A stretch of 64,000 nt of DNA from Candidatus Gillettellia adelgis (GTDB taxonomy: Bacteria; Pseudomonadota; Gammaproteobacteria; Enterobacterales; Enterobacteriaceae), in NCBI GenBank assembly GCA_020541285.1, contig CP047043.1:558001-622000 (forward strand), read 5' to 3'. The translations under genes and the position numbers were made by a program. The notes beneath the pieces were generated by a model. The model saw only the letters and a program-made list of their open reading frames with translations. It did no database searches and was not told the origin of the DNA. This document shows positions 46,588-57,673 of this stretch, piece after piece. Within the stretch, counting starts at the first letter, position 1. The number at the start of each line of letters is the position of its first letter.

Positions 46588-47326
46588 ATGGGTGAAAGGG
46601 GAGATTATAAGGATAGAAAAATGGACAGACAAGCTGTTCAGCATTATTATAAACGCACCAATAGACCCCTTTATTGCGGGGCAATTTACTAAACTAGCAT
46701 TAGATGTTGATGGCCAACGCATACAACGTGCTTACTCTTACGTAAACGCACCTAGTAGCCAAAATTTAGAGTTCTATATAGTTACAGTACCGATAGGAAA
46801 ATTAAGCTCAACACTTACGCGTGTAAGTCTTGGAGCAGAGATCATGCTCACCAAAAAATCTGCTGGTTTTTTCGTGTTAGATGAAGTGCCTGAGTGTGAA
46901 ACGTTATGGATGTTAGCAACTGGAACAGCTATCGGCCCTTATCTCTCAATTTTACAGACAGGAATTGGCCTAGAGCGATTTAAGAATCTTGTGCTAGTGC
47001 ATGCGACTCGTTTTACATGTGATCTCAGTTATTTACCACTGATGACAAGGTTGCAAGAACAATATAATGGAAAACTACGTATTCAGACCATTGTTAGTCG
47101 TGAAATAACCTCAAATGCTTTAAGTGGGCGGATACCAACTTTGCTTCAGAATAATCATCTAGAAGCTGCGATAGGATTAACTATTCATCCTGATACGAGT
47201 CATATAATGCTGTGTGGTAACCCACAAATGGTTAGTTGTACTCAAAAGCTTCTACAAGAGCAACGTAAAATGCGTAAACACTTCCGCCGCAAACCAGGGC
47301 ATATCACTAGTGAGAATTATTGGTAA
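46580..47326 (+). CDS. fpr: Ferredoxin/flavodoxin--NADP+ reductase
   Basis: Fpr is a soluble FAD enzyme that moves electrons from NADPH to flavodoxin or ferredoxin, supporting Fe-S and radical-SAM enzymes and oxidative-stress defence. At 248 aa it equals E. coli. The FAD site RAYSYVNAP, the NADPH-binding WMLATGTAIGPYLSIL and LCGNPQMV, and the C-terminal aromatic ending ENYW are all present. The ATG at 46580 gives the E. coli-like start MTEWVKGE. A short upstream frame overlaps it. In E. coli it follows glpFKX; those genes are absent here. Confidence 0.97.
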   Translation: MTEWVKGEIIRIEKWTDKLFSIIINAPIDPFIAGQFTKLALDVDGQRIQRAYSYVNAPSSQNLEFYIVTVPIGKLSSTLTRVSLGAEIMLTKKSAGFFVLDEVPECETLWMLATGTAIGPYLSILQTGIGLERFKNLVLVHATRFTCDLSYLPLMTRLQEQYNGKLRIQTIVSREITSNALSGRIPTLLQNNHLEAAIGLTIHPDTSHIMLCGNPQMVSCTQKLLQEQRKMRKHFRRKPGHITSENYW

Positions 47327-49258
47327 TTCTTGGTTTGACTATGATTTGTCATGAAGGCTAATTTATTCGGAGTTTAATTATTATAGCACGCACTTTGATA
47401 TTATGGCGTCAGATTTCGTGTAACGAGGTCAGCCGGAATCAACAGTTTAGAAGATGTTAGATATCATATAGATACATTGCTTATGCACTGATGTATATAA
47501 GCCAATACCAGACAATTACTAGTGATTAGAGCTTCTATAAGCTTGTATTGATAATACAAAAATTTTAAGTTTTGGTATGTCAATTATAGTGAAAATACCT
47601 TCTTGGACTAAAAGGTTTACTTTATTAAAGTGTCCTCTATAAAACATTCAACAGCTTAGTTATCAACCCTGCTACGTTATAAATAATGGCTTCTTAATAT
47701 ACATTCAAAATCTGGCATTGCAATACAAATAGGTACTGTGTATTTAATATGTTACTTATCAAAATCGCTAAGTTCTTCATATTAAAAACTAAGTGATTTT
47801 TAAAGCTTTTATTTTCTTATCTTAGATGCTGTGTCAATAATGTATCATCTGTTTCGTATGTAAGTTCTTTTTAAAATGCAATCTTAGTGATTGAAGATGA
47901 GATTTGATAAACAAAGTTATTCTATAAGCATGAGCATTGAACGCTTCTAAGAGTAAAAAGAGAGTTTAAACTTCTGTATTACATATAGCGATATAAGAGT
48001 ATGTAATCACACAAAGCTATGTATTTATTCAGAAGTCGTGCTAACATTGGCTTTCCTTGAACTCATTTATCTGAATAAGTCTCTGATATAATATAAATAT
48101 ATTACTAGGTGCCTAAACAATAAAAGTTACATTTCTAGAATGGAGGTGCGATAGTTATCCAAGGATCAGATAGATCGCCGTTCCCGATATGTATTATTTA
48201 TTTTATAAATAGTGTCTGTTCATACAGAAAATTAATGAATTTTTTGATAACATTACAAGTATCCAGAGCACTATATAGCATATTAATATATACCAATACA
48301 GTAAGCACTGGTGGCAATATATAAAATATTGCACCTTACCGTATTAATAAGGCCGAATTTACTGTATAAATATAGTGCATAATTACAAGAAATGTTAGTG
48401 AAAGCTGCGACAAGCTCAAGTATAGAGGCCGAGATAAGAAGCACATCTTATGTATTCACATGCTTACCTTATATAAGAAGTGCGGTAGCATTTCACTAAA
48501 TATTATTCGCAAAAAAATTCGTATATTAAAAACTAACAGCACTTATATTTGACTAAACAACATAGCTATTTCGAATTTAACACGATAGTTATTACAGTCA
48601 TCTAGATATAATATATTTAAAAATAAGATATCTTAACTTAGCTCATAATTTAAAATAAATTATCTAATAACACACAGGGTATATTCCTGTTTGCAACCTA
48701 ACGCGGTATTTCACAGCGCAGTGAACGAATGGTATTTAATAAGATCGTAAGCACCCATAACTGGTGGTATTGCTGGTATTTTTGATAAAATATACGACTT
48801 CTTCTGTGGTATATTGCTAGATTTTTTAGAAAAGTATTGCGTAAAGTGATAGATAACTTCCAGACTCTGTAGAATATCAGCCTAAGTTCACCATATTTAT
48901 AACAAGTATTTGGCTAGTGGTAAAAGATAAAATAGAAAGACACATCGAGAAAAGACCGACGACACAATGCTTCTTCTCGATGATTGCTTTTAATCTAATG
49001 TAGTAAGTTTTCTAGTCACCAGGAGGGTTTACTAACTAATAAGTGATATGGATCAGAAAAGATCACTCGTAAATCAATAATTTAAAGCTTTCTGGGTGTA
49101 TATAGTGTTTGTTATTTTTCTAGAAAACTATCTTTAATATTATTTATAAAGTTACTGCAAGGGAACAAATCCTTGTTTACTATCAATGATAGTGTATATC
49201 ACATGACTGTTGTTCTTATATAATTATTATTTTTATTTTGACGATTACATAAAACATT
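47327..49258. other. Spacer between fpr and lonH
   Basis: About 1.9 kb without a gene. A terminator-like stem lies at 47761-47800 (listed) and a 9-bp inverted repeat CATCGAGAA / TTCTCGATG at 48943-48951 and 48974-48982. In E. coli matP lies divergent from ycbZ; I did not recognise it. Confidence 0.5.
47761..47800 (+). terminator. Terminator-like stem 435 bp past fpr
   Basis: AAAATCGCTAAGTT (47761-47774) pairs with AACTAAGTGATTTT (47787-47800) with one mismatch and one wobble, followed by TAAAGCTTTTATTTTC. The tail is U-rich. The distance from fpr is large, so it may end a remnant transcript. Confidence 0.4.
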
Positions 49259-51010
49259 TTGACTAATAACCAACTTGAATGGCAATCTTTATTGCCGGAC
49301 GTCACGCCTTATCAAGCGATATTTAATTCTGCCGCTCATCTGGCTCCCGTGCCTTTCGCAGTTATGCAAGCCCGATTAGTAAGTGCATTAAAGTTGTTTT
49401 GCCATCCACGATCATCATTGCATTTTATGTTATTGAAAGCACAAGAAACACGAGAATATCTGGCAATATTTTCTCGTATAGTGCGAGAGTTTTCTCCAAA
49501 GCACAATATCTTTAAAGATAGTCATTATGTCATAAAAGGGAGTAAAATTAGTCTTACATCAACTAATCGTAGTGATACAACCTTGCCTTCTACTAACAAC
49601 TGTCTATTCCAAGAATGGGTAGAGCCGGAGCAACTCTTTGGTTGTGTTCGGTTTTATAAGGACGAGATTAACTTGCATCCCGGTCTTTTACATCAGGCAA
49701 ATGGTGGGGTGCTAATCTTAACTGCCCATACTCTGTTATTACAGCCTTTGTTATGGTTGAGGTTGAAACAAATGATTACCCAATGTCAGTTTCATTGGGT
49801 GTCTCTAGATTCAACACGCTCGTTACCAATCACTATTCCACCGATGCCCCTAGAACTCCGTTTGATTATAGTTGGTAATCATCAGGGGATAGCTGGTCTT
49901 AATGATATTGAACCTGAGCTTAGCGAACAGGCAATCTATGGAGAATATGAAGAGTATCTATCTCTTAACAAGATAGATGACATGTCACAATGGTGTGGGT
50001 ATGTTAATCACGTCATTATGGAACAACATTTGCCACCACTCTCTTCTGACGTTTGGCCACTGTTAATAATGCATGCTATGCGATATAGCGGTGATCAAAG
50101 TATTTTGCCGTTATCCTCAGCATGGATAACGCAGCAGCTAGCAGAAGCTTCACTATATACTGAGGAACATATTATTACAGCTCACGCTTTTAAAGCGGCG
50201 ATGAGTGCGCGTAACTGGCATGAAAGTTACCTGTCTGAACGTATTCAGCATGAGATTGAGTTAGGCCAAATCCTCATTGCAAAAGAAGGCAAGAAAGTCG
50301 GTCAAATTAATGGGCTTTCTATATTGGATTATCCAGGTCACCCACGCAGTTTAGGTGAACCATCACGTATAAGCTGCGTGGTGCATTTTGGTGATGGTGA
50401 ATTTACAGACGTGGAACGTAAAGCTGAACTAGGCGGTAACCTACATGCTAAAGGTATGATGATTATGCAGGCTTTCTTAGTTTCTGAACTCAAATTAAAC
50501 CAGCAATTACCTTTCTCTGCTTCGATCGTATTTGAACAATCTTATGGTGAAGTGGATGGTGATAGTGCTTCACTTGCCGAGCTATGTGCCTTGATTAGTG
50601 CTTTATCACAAAAACCGATCTACCAACAGATAGCTGTTACAGGATCTGTTGATCAATTCGGGAATGTCCAACCAATTGGAGGTGTTAATGAAAAAGTTGA
50701 AGGATTTTTTGAAGTTTGTCTACGTAGTGGCTTAACTGGCAATCAAGGCGTTATTTTACCAGCTACTAATGTACGTCATTTATGTTTAAAAGAAACCGTA
50801 GTCAATGCGGTGCGTGAGGGAAGTTTTCACATATGGGCTGTGCATAGTGTTGCAGAGGCCTTGCCATTACTGACTGGTTACGCTTATGCTGATAAGCAAC
50901 AACGAAATTTATTAGCAGCTATTCAGGAACGAATTACACAAGTGCATACGAAAGAGCGCTTTTTTTGGCCGTGGTTGCTGCGTTGGTGTAGTTGGTTGAA
51001 CCATGATTAA
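49259..51010 (+). CDS. ycbZ: Lon-like protease YcbZ (LonH), TTG start
   Basis: This is an enterobacterial Lon-related protein with a degenerate AAA-like N-terminal half and an intact Lon-type Ser-Lys protease domain. Its substrates are not established. It has 583 aa (E. coli 586). The TTG at 49259 gives LTNNQLEWQSLLPDVTPYQAIF, aligned with E. coli MTITKLAWRDLVPDTDSYQEIF, so a TTG start is likely. The catalytic Ser436 (DGDSASLAELCALISAL) and Lys479 (GGVNEKVEGFFEVC) are 43 residues apart, as in Lon. Other conserved stretches are WVEPEQLFGC, LHPGLLHQANGGVLIL and EPSRISCVVHFGDGE. It lies directly upstream of fabA, as in E. coli. Confidence 0.94.
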   Translation: MTNNQLEWQSLLPDVTPYQAIFNSAAHLAPVPFAVMQARLVSALKLFCHPRSSLHFMLLKAQETREYLAIFSRIVREFSPKHNIFKDSHYVIKGSKISLTSTNRSDTTLPSTNNCLFQEWVEPEQLFGCVRFYKDEINLHPGLLHQANGGVLILTAHTLLLQPLLWLRLKQMITQCQFHWVSLDSTRSLPITIPPMPLELRLIIVGNHQGIAGLNDIEPELSEQAIYGEYEEYLSLNKIDDMSQWCGYVNHVIMEQHLPPLSSDVWPLLIMHAMRYSGDQSILPLSSAWITQQLAEASLYTEEHIITAHAFKAAMSARNWHESYLSERIQHEIELGQILIAKEGKKVGQINGLSILDYPGHPRSLGEPSRISCVVHFGDGEFTDVERKAELGGNLHAKGMMIMQAFLVSELKLNQQLPFSASIVFEQSYGEVDGDSASLAELCALISALSQKPIYQQIAVTGSVDQFGNVQPIGGVNEKVEGFFEVCLRSGLTGNQGVILPATNVRHLCLKETVVNAVREGSFHIWAVHSVAEALPLLTGYAYADKQQRNLLAAIQERITQVHTKERFFWPWLLRWCSWLNHD

Positions 51011-51078
51011 TTGGACTTGTTCAACAGATATCTATTAATTAAACTAGGCCCTTCATTAAAATAAGGTTTATGTAGAAT

Positions 51079-51609
51079 ATGGTAGATAAACGTAACTCCT
51101 ATACAAAAAAAGATCTTGAAGCATCTGGACGTGGCGAACTATTTGGTGCTGGTGGTCCACCATTACCAGCAGGTAATATGTTAATGCTTGATCGTGTGGT
51201 GAAAATGACCGAAGACGGTGGAAGTTATAAAAAAGGTTATGTGGAAGCGGAATTGGATATTCATCCAGAATTATGGTTTTTTGATTGGCATTTCATCGGT
51301 GATCCTGTTATGCCAGGTTGCCTCGGTCTTGATGCGATGTGGCAGTTGGTGGGATTTTATCTCGGATGGTTAGGTGGTGAAGGGAAAGGACGTGCGCTTG
51401 GTGTCGGTCAAGTGAAATTCGCAGGTCAGGTTCTACCAACGGCGAAAAAAGTTATCTATCGTATTAATTTTAAACGTATTATTACTCGAAAATTAATTAT
51501 GGGTGTGGCTGATGGTGAAGTATTAGTTGACGGTCAAATAATTTATACTGCTAGTGATTTGAAAGTGGGATTGTTCAAGGATACCAATGCTTTTAAAGCA
51601 AAACGATAG
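51079..51609 (+). CDS. fabA: 3-hydroxydecanoyl-ACP dehydratase/isomerase FabA
   Basis: FabA dehydrates 3-hydroxydecanoyl-ACP and isomerises the trans-2 product to cis-3-decenoyl-ACP, the branch point to unsaturated fatty acids. The 176-aa protein keeps the hot-dog fold active site: H71 ([14 protein letters not shown]) and D85 ([14 protein letters not shown]), which are H70/D84 without the Met. The only notable change is DWHF where E. coli has GCHF. The C-terminus has four extra residues (KAKR). It is 68 bp downstream of ycbZ. Its partner FabB is not in this window. Confidence 0.98.
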   Translation: MVDKRNSYTKKDLEASGRGELFGAGGPPLPAGNMLMLDRVVKMTEDGGSYKKGYVEAELDIHPELWFFDWHFIGDPVMPGCLGLDAMWQLVGFYLGWLGGEGKGRALGVGQVKFAGQVLPTAKKVIYRINFKRIITRKLIMGVADGEVLVDGQIIYTASDLKVGLFKDTNAFKAKR

Positions 51610-52018
51610 TTTTGATTTTGTTCGTGATTTTTTTTATTAATTAACACACGATCTAATAATTCTTACACGAAATTATTAGATAGAATATTAAAAAGTTAAA
51701 ATTAAAATTTTATGATCTTTAGGCTGTCCGATCAAAAATGCGCTTTTATTTTTATTCAATCAATTCAATAGGTGTGATGACTTGATTTTTAAAGGGCCTC
51801 CTAATATATTCTATTGTTTTTAGTTTTTGATAGCTTATAAAAGATAAGTATACATTATGTAATAGAAGTCTTAAAATATAACTGTACAATTCTATAAATT
51901 AATCACATGTAAACTAGTTCTTTTATAATGTTTACTTCTAGTTTATTAGGCATGCATTTTAAATATTTTCAGAATGTCAAGTATATTGATTTTCAGTGTT
52001 AACTATCAAGAAAATAAT
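51610..52018. other. fabA-fabV spacer with hairpin
   Basis: 409 bp. An 11-bp hairpin at 51651-51681 lies 41 bp past the fabA stop (listed). The remainder should hold the fabV promoter; nothing convincing is seen. Confidence 0.5.
51651..51681 (+). terminator. Hairpin after fabA
   Basis: ATCTAATAATT (51651-51661) pairs perfectly with AATTATTAGAT (51671-51681) across a 9-nt loop. No T-run follows (AGAATATTAAAAAG), so termination would be weak. It may mainly protect the fabA mRNA 3' end. Confidence 0.4.
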
Positions 52019-53218
52019 ATGATTATTAAACCTAAAATTCGTGGTTTTATTTGTACAACAGCTCATCCGGCAGGCTGTACAGCTAATGTACAAGAACAAA
52101 TTTCCTATGTAAGATCGCACGATAAACTGAAAAATGGACCTAAAAAAGTATTAGTTATTGGTGCATCTAGTGGTTATGGATTAGCCTCCCGTATTAATGC
52201 TGCATTCGGTAGCGGCGCAGCTACTATTGGTGTATTTTTTGAAAAGCGCGGCTATAGGAATAAAACCGGATCTGCTGGTTGGTACAATGCTGCTAGTTTT
52301 GATAAGCTCGCTAAAGAAGCAGGTTTATATGCAAAAAGTATTAATGGTGATGCATTTTCTAATGCGTGCCGTCAGAGTGTTATTAATTTAATTAAGCAAG
52401 ATCTTGGTCAAATTGATTTAGTTGTTTACTCGTTGGCTGCCCCTGTACGCAAAATGCCAGACACTGGTGAAGTAGTGCGTTCTGCACTGAAACCGATTAG
52501 TACATCCTATAAATCCTTGGCGCTCAATACTAACAAAGATGTATTGATGGAGACCGTGATAGAGCCAGCTAGCGAGAAGGAAATCGCCGATACAGTTAAG
52601 GTAATGGGTGGTCAGGATTGGCAGCTCTGGATAGAGGCATTAGATGCCGCAGGTGTTCTATCGGATCATTTTAAGACAGTTGCTTACTCTTATATAGGAA
52701 CTGATCTAACGTGGCCAATCTACTGGCATGGAACATTGGGTAAGGCCAAAGAAGACTTAGATCGTGCCGCTAAAGACATTAACAAAAGATGTCAAGCTAC
52801 AGTTCGTGTGGCTTATGTTGTAGTGCTCAAGTCAGTGGTCACTCAGGCTTCTTCTGCGATTCCAGTTATGTCTTTATATATTTCCATTATTTTCAAGATC
52901 ATGAAAGAGCAAGGCGTACATGAAGGTTGTGTTGAGCAAATACAGCGTTTATTTGCTACTAAATTATACGCCGATATTGTGCCAGAAACTGATGAGGAGA
53001 ACCGCCTTCGCTTAGATGATTGGGAACTGTGTAATGATGTACAAAAAACTTGTCGTAAAATCTGGGCAAAGATTACTAATAATAACATTAATCAACTGAT
53101 AGACTATCAGGGGTATAAGACAGAATTTTTACGTTTGTTTGGCTTTAGTTTAGCGGGTGTTGATTATAATGCTGACCTAAGCGGTGAAGCTGAATTTGAT
53201 GTAATCGAGCTGATTTAA
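52019..53218 (+). CDS. fabV: Enoyl-ACP reductase FabV
   Basis: FabV is the NADH-dependent enoyl-ACP (trans-2-enoyl-CoA) reductase of the large SDR type, completing each fatty-acid elongation cycle. I start it at 52019 ([17 protein letters not shown]), the family N-terminus; the frame runs 15 codons further up. The product is 399 aa, the family size. It has the cofactor motif [29 protein letters not shown], and the Tyr-x8-Lys pair in [10 protein letters not shown]. It also keeps [15 protein letters not shown] and the C-terminus [20 protein letters not shown]. coli uses FabI instead and has no FabV; Yersinia and Vibrio carry FabV. Here it may be the only enoyl-ACP reductase. Confidence 0.95.
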   Translation: MIIKPKIRGFICTTAHPAGCTANVQEQISYVRSHDKLKNGPKKVLVIGASSGYGLASRINAAFGSGAATIGVFFEKRGYRNKTGSAGWYNAASFDKLAKEAGLYAKSINGDAFSNACRQSVINLIKQDLGQIDLVVYSLAAPVRKMPDTGEVVRSALKPISTSYKSLALNTNKDVLMETVIEPASEKEIADTVKVMGGQDWQLWIEALDAAGVLSDHFKTVAYSYIGTDLTWPIYWHGTLGKAKEDLDRAAKDINKRCQATVRVAYVVVLKSVVTQASSAIPVMSLYISIIFKIMKEQGVHEGCVEQIQRLFATKLYADIVPETDEENRLRLDDWELCNDVQKTCRKIWAKITNNNINQLIDYQGYKTEFLRLFGFSLAGVDYNADLSGEAEFDVIELI

Positions 53219-54658
53219 GTAATCTAGCGTTTGTAGTAGACGAATATTATAGTTTTAACTCTTAAAGGATAGCACAAATCGAGTGTTATATATCCGAGGT
53301 TATATTCAATTATAGAATATAACCTTGGCAGAACACTATAATAGCGTTTAATGTTAGCACATGTAACTATAGAGTGATCGAATATAAAACTCTTAATCAA
53401 TGTTGTACTGTCAAGATATGGTAAGTATAACTATTTTAAATAAAAATACGAATTGTGCAATTTGTATACAGTGATTAGAATAAATAATTATGCTTTCTTA
53501 ATTTTATATTGTCTAATAGAGTTAATGTACTGAGCGGTTACTTAGTGAGCGAATCATATTATGTTATATAGGTCTATCACATGCCCTAGAAGTTGAACAA
53601 TGAGATTGAGTTAACAATAATGTTTTAACAATATCTAGATTTACTACCACTTTGTAAAAAAGCTATAGTAACATATTGCTTAACTTTCTGCAGTGCATTA
53701 TTGTATAATAAAAGTTTATCATGTATTTATGGTTTCTTACCTATTTCTACATAGCATGAGACGCACAAAATATTAATCGATAATCAAAATTGTACTAGTT
53801 ACTATAGTATAGTAGAAAGAGGTGTAGTAGGTATTAAATGCGCCATAGAGAACTGTTGTATACGTCTAGATTCTTGTACGTTGCGTAAGTAACAACTAAA
53901 GCAGATCGAAGTAATGACATATTACGAATAATCCGTTATAGATATCCGTGAATTTTTCTAGATTATTTGTAATATTTAATTGAAGAATAGTTATTGCTAT
54001 AACAGAACGCCGGCTGTTTATTGGGTTTGGTAAAACTTGAGCGAGAGTGAGATGTTATTACTAAAAGTATATATTGTATTTATAAAGAATAATGTTATAT
54101 CTTCACATATTGTCTAATATTTTATTGGGTTAGTATGTGTCATGAGATTAGTTAGCCCTTCTAAAAACTATGTTTATCAGCATATATACACTATAATCTA
54201 CTACTGGCTTCTGGTGTAATCAAAGGTATTAATATACTAATCAAATGTCATTGTGTGTTAATATATTTTGGTTGAGTATTAGAGTATCAATACCTGGTCG
54301 TAGGTATAAGTTATAAAGGTCATGCTCACGGATTGCTGCTATTGTATTTTGGAGGTTTTATGCTATAAAAAATCCGTGGATGACATAGTAGTGAATGAAT
54401 ACCATTACTCTACATTATAACAGACTGTTGTTTTGAAAATGATTGTGAAGTTTATCATGAAGTATTATCGGGGTTCCTTTGGAGATTGCTGCAACAATAC
54501 GAAGGTAGTTTATAATGCCGTCGTGACAAGCGACGTGGTTTCGGGTACTCTAGCAGAGTAACCAGATGCTCTGTAAATGAATGTCATGTATCATATCTAT
54601 ATGATAACTAAAATGCTGGTCAAATTAACCTTGTATTGTATATGCAAAGCAGTGTAAG
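53219..54658. other. Spacer between fabV and map
   Basis: About 1.4 kb without a gene. It starts with a strong hairpin (53294-53328, listed). By synteny the minus strand just past map should carry glnD. A GC-richer minus-strand patch at 54470-54590 and a weak MSSTDFL (54367-54387, cf. LSDVDLL of GlnD) are suggestive only. Confidence 0.4.
53294..53328 (+). terminator. 14-bp hairpin after fabV
   Basis: CCGAGGTTATATTC (53294-53307) pairs with GAATATAACCTTGG (53315-53328), one G-T wobble, 7-nt loop. An outer AGTGTT / AACACT pair (53282-53287, 53332-53337) extends it. It lies 76 bp past the fabV stop. There is no strong T-run, so it is either a weak terminator or an mRNA-end stabiliser. Confidence 0.5.
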
Positions 54659-55459
54659 TTATGCATACATTTCTTGCGTAATGATCTTTGGGATTGTATC
54701 ATCTTTACGCAGTGTCATGACTTCACAGCCATTATTTGTGACAACAATAGTATGTTCATATTGTGCTGATAAGCTACAATCTTTGCTTTTTACTGTCCAC
54801 CCATCCTCCATAACATGGATATGATGATCGCCAGCATTAACCATGGGTTCGATAGTGAAGGCCATTCCTGCTTGTAGTATTACGCTGCTATTATTAGCGT
54901 CATAGTGTAACACTTGGGGCTCTTCATGGAAGCTAGAACCAATGCCGTGGCCACAGTATTCACGCACTACAGAGAAATTTTTATCTTCAATAAATTTTTG
55001 AATTTCTTTTCCTATAGTATTCAGGTAGATACCTGGTTTTACGATGCTTATTGCTAAATATAAGCTTTCTTGAGTGATACGACACAAGCGCTCGCCTAGG
55101 ATAGTTGGTTGACCGACAATAAACATTTTTGAAGTATCGCCATGAAAACCATCTTTTATGACTGTTACATCGATATTTACAATATCACCATCTTTTAGCA
55201 CTGTTTTATCACTCGGAATACCATGGCACACTACTTCATTCACCGAGATACATACGGATTTCGGAAAGCCATGATAACCTAGGCATGCGGAGATAGCCTG
55301 TTGCTCATGGGTAATATGCGCATGACAGATGTGATCTAGTTCATTGGTTGTTACGCCAGGCTTGATATGCTGTTCAATAATCTCTAGAACTTCGGCAGCC
55401 AGATGACCAGCTACACGAATTTTTTGGATCTCATTAGGTGTTTTAATTAATATTGTCAT
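54659..55459 (-). CDS. map: Methionine aminopeptidase, type I
   Basis: Map removes the initiator methionine from nascent proteins after deformylation. The 266-aa protein keeps all five dinuclear metal ligands at E. coli positions: D97, D108, H171, E204 and E235. It also has H79 in CHGIP (positions checked by counting). Characteristic segments are GYHGFPKSVCISVNEVVCHG, GHGIGSSFHEEP and FTIEPMVNAG. The start at 55459 gives MTILIKTPNEIQKIRVAG. It is divergent from rpsB as in E. coli; the next gene downstream there, glnD, is not intact here. Confidence 0.98.
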   Translation of the reverse strand: MTILIKTPNEIQKIRVAGHLAAEVLEIIEQHIKPGVTTNELDHICHAHITHEQQAISACLGYHGFPKSVCISVNEVVCHGIPSDKTVLKDGDIVNIDVTVIKDGFHGDTSKMFIVGQPTILGERLCRITQESLYLAISIVKPGIYLNTIGKEIQKFIEDKNFSVVREYCGHGIGSSFHEEPQVLHYDANNSSVILQAGMAFTIEPMVNAGDHHIHVMEDGWTVKSKDCSLSAQYEHTIVVTNNGCEVMTLRKDDTIPKIITQEMYA

Positions 55460-55813
55460 GAAATTTATCCACAGATCTCGTTGTTATCTACGAAATAAAG
55501 AAAAAGTATAGCTTATAGTATCAGCTTAGTCGAAGGCTACCAAATTTCATGTTCTTATCACTATGAATACAACAAAAGTTGATGTATATAATATATTTAT
55601 GCTATAAAGCTACCTCGGAAAAAGATCGTTTTATTTATTTATTTGATGATGACAAAATGATTTAGAATATTTTATATTTATACTAACATTGTATAAATAA
55701 TACACATGTATTGACACATTCGTTGTGGGTACTTTTGTAATTATGTACTCTACAGTCGACATTATAGAATACATAACGGAAATAACCCCCATTAACTCTA
55801 TTGAGGTTGAATT
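55460..55813. promoter_or_regulatory. Divergent map/rpsB promoter region
   Basis: 354 bp between two divergent essential genes, so both promoters must lie here. A TTGACA at 55711-55716 is the best -35 element for rpsB. The -10 is uncertain (TTTGTA 17 bp away, or TGTAAT 19 bp away). GAGG stands 7 nt before the rpsB ATG. The E. coli rpsB leader is the target of S2 autoregulation; no conserved fold could be verified by eye. Confidence 0.45.
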
Positions 55814-56527
55814 ATGGTAACTGTTTCCATGCGCGACATGCTCATAGCTGGTGTGCATTTTGGTCACCAAACTCGTTATTGGAATCCGAAAATGAAACCT
55901 TTTATCTTTGGTGTACGTAACAAGGTTCATATTATTAACCTGGAACACACTGTACTTATGTTCAACGCCGCGCTAGCTGAATTAACAAAAATTGCTGCCT
56001 ATAAAGGTAAGATTTTATACGTTGGTACTAAGCGTGCAGCAAGTCAAGCAGTAAAGGAAGCTGCACGAAACTGCGATCAGTACTTCGTGAATCATCGTTG
56101 GTTAGGCGGTATGTTGACTAATTGGAAAACAGTGCGTCAGTCGATTAAACGTTTAAAAGATTTAGAAATCCAGTCCCAAGATGGAACTTTCGATAAGCTA
56201 ACGAAGAAAGAAGCACTGATGCGTACTCGTGAATTAGCTAAGTTAGAGAATTCATTGGGTGGTATTAAGGATATGGGAGGGCTGCCTGATGCTTTGTTTG
56301 TCATTGATGCTTATCATGAACAAATTGCAATTAAAGAAGCAAATAATCTAGGAATTCCGGTCTTTTCTATTGTTGATACTAATTCTGATCCAGATGGTGT
56401 TAATTTTGTTATACCCGGCAATGATGATGCAATCCGTGCGGTTAACCTATATTTAACTACTGTTGTTGCTGCAGTGTGTGAAGGTCGGTTACAACATTTA
56501 GGGGTACAGGTGGAAGGGGTTGTATAG
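55814..56527 (+). CDS. rpsB: 30S ribosomal protein S2
   Basis: S2 joins the 30S late, at the head-body neck, and helps dock S1. The 237-aa sequence is near-identical to E. coli S2 (241 aa) over most of its length: [56 protein letters not shown] and [20 protein letters not shown]. The acidic C-terminal tail is replaced by a shorter VQVEGVV ending. A divergent set of frames on the other strand across its start is a shadow. It leads the rpsB-tsf unit. Confidence 0.98.
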   Translation: MVTVSMRDMLIAGVHFGHQTRYWNPKMKPFIFGVRNKVHIINLEHTVLMFNAALAELTKIAAYKGKILYVGTKRAASQAVKEAARNCDQYFVNHRWLGGMLTNWKTVRQSIKRLKDLEIQSQDGTFDKLTKKEALMRTRELAKLENSLGGIKDMGGLPDALFVIDAYHEQIAIKEANNLGIPVFSIVDTNSDPDGVNFVIPGNDDAIRAVNLYLTTVVAAVCEGRLQHLGVQVEGVV

Positions 56528-56584
56528 AGACTGAGCAATTAAGTAAGTATATTATACTGATCAAATTATTAATTTATATAAGTT

Positions 56585-56603
56585 AGGGGTCGAATTGACC
56601 CTT
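56585..56603 (+). terminator. rpsB-tsf intergenic hairpin
   Basis: AGGGGTC (56585-56591) pairs with GACCCTT (56597-56603) around GAATT, followed by TAATTTATCTT. It lies between rpsB and tsf, where partial termination would lower tsf relative to rpsB. Confidence 0.45.
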
Positions 56604-56656
56604 TAATTTATCTTAATGGTACCTGTTTTTTGTGCGAGATAACCGAGGAAAAAGAA

Positions 56657-57502
56657 ATGGCTCATATTACTGCTGCTTTAGTGAAAACACTTCGCGAACG
56701 TACCGGTGCCGGTATAATGGATTGTAAGAAAGCGCTAGTTAAAGCAAATGGTGATATTGATTTGTCGATAGAAAACCTACGTAAATCTGGTGCGACACAA
56801 GCGGTGAAAAAGTCAGGTAATATCACTACCGATGGTGTAATTAAAACTAAGATTAATGGTAACTATGGTGTTATTTTAGAGATAAATAGTCAAACAGACT
56901 TCGTGGCTAAGGATCTTGACTTTCAAGCGTTCACTGATAAAGTGCTAGATTTTGCAATGATAGGTAAGATTAGTGATATTAATGTGTTAAAAACACAGTT
57001 CGAAGAAGAACGTATAGCGCTAGTCGCAAAAAGTGGTGAAAATATTAATATTCGCCGTGTGGCTTCCCTGGAAGGGAGCGTGATAGAGAGTTATCTTCAT
57101 GGTGTTCGTCTTGGTGTTCTAGTAGCCGCTACAGGTGCTGATAAACAACTAGTTAAACAGATTGCCATGCACATTGCGGCTAGCAAACCTGATTTTATAG
57201 ACCCTAACGATGTGTCTGCTAACATGATAGAAAAAGAGTACCATGCCCAGTGCGATATTGCTATGCAGTCTGGCAAGCCAAAAGATATTGTAGAAAAAAT
57301 AGTTGCAGGACGTATAAAAAAATTCACTAAATCACTTTCTCTGACGAGTCAACCTTTTGTGATTGATCCAAGTAAGACCGTTGGCGAAGTATTAAAAGAG
57401 TGCTGCATGAATATTACTGCCTTTATCCGTTTTGAAGTGGGTGAAGGTGTCGTAAACACTAACACTAATTTCGCTGCTGAAGTTGCAGAAATCAGCAGGT
57501 AG
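56657..57502 (+). CDS. tsf: Elongation factor Ts
   Basis: EF-Ts recycles EF-Tu by displacing GDP. The start at 56657 ([19 protein letters not shown]) has GAGG 8 nt upstream and matches E. coli; the frame extends nine codons further up without support. It has 281 aa against 283. The N-terminal UBA-like domain with [13 protein letters not shown] and the TDFVAKD segment that contacts the EF-Tu nucleotide site are conserved. The C-terminal coiled-coil/dimer region is more diverged. In E. coli pyrH follows closely; here 1.36 kb intervenes. Confidence 0.98.
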   Translation: MAHITAALVKTLRERTGAGIMDCKKALVKANGDIDLSIENLRKSGATQAVKKSGNITTDGVIKTKINGNYGVILEINSQTDFVAKDLDFQAFTDKVLDFAMIGKISDINVLKTQFEEERIALVAKSGENINIRRVASLEGSVIESYLHGVRLGVLVAATGADKQLVKQIAMHIAASKPDFIDPNDVSANMIEKEYHAQCDIAMQSGKPKDIVEKIVAGRIKKFTKSLSLTSQPFVIDPSKTVGEVLKECCMNITAFIRFEVGEGVVNTNTNFAAEVAEISR

Positions 57503-57673
57503 CCTTGATTTTTTAAGGGAAATATTTACTAGTTTTATTTTATCTAGAAAGAATGTAGTAGGTAATACTTGATATCTTAGTGCTTAACTTGCTATCTATT
57601 CTATCGGTTTCTCTCTTTCTTATATATTAGTGTGCTGATACTAACTGCTTGAGTTAAAATGTCAACTTCCCTC

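Noticed and set aside
54460-54660. TrmD-like reading of the minus strand after map
   Set aside because: Short matches (HSFTEH against DSFAEG) looked attractive, but the same stretch could also be laid against GlnD. trmD is not expected here and is nearly indispensable. Too weak to call.
55631-55948. Minus-strand frame across the rpsB start
   Set aside because: It overlaps the highly conserved rpsB N-terminus in antisense and its promoter region, and shows no recognisable domain.
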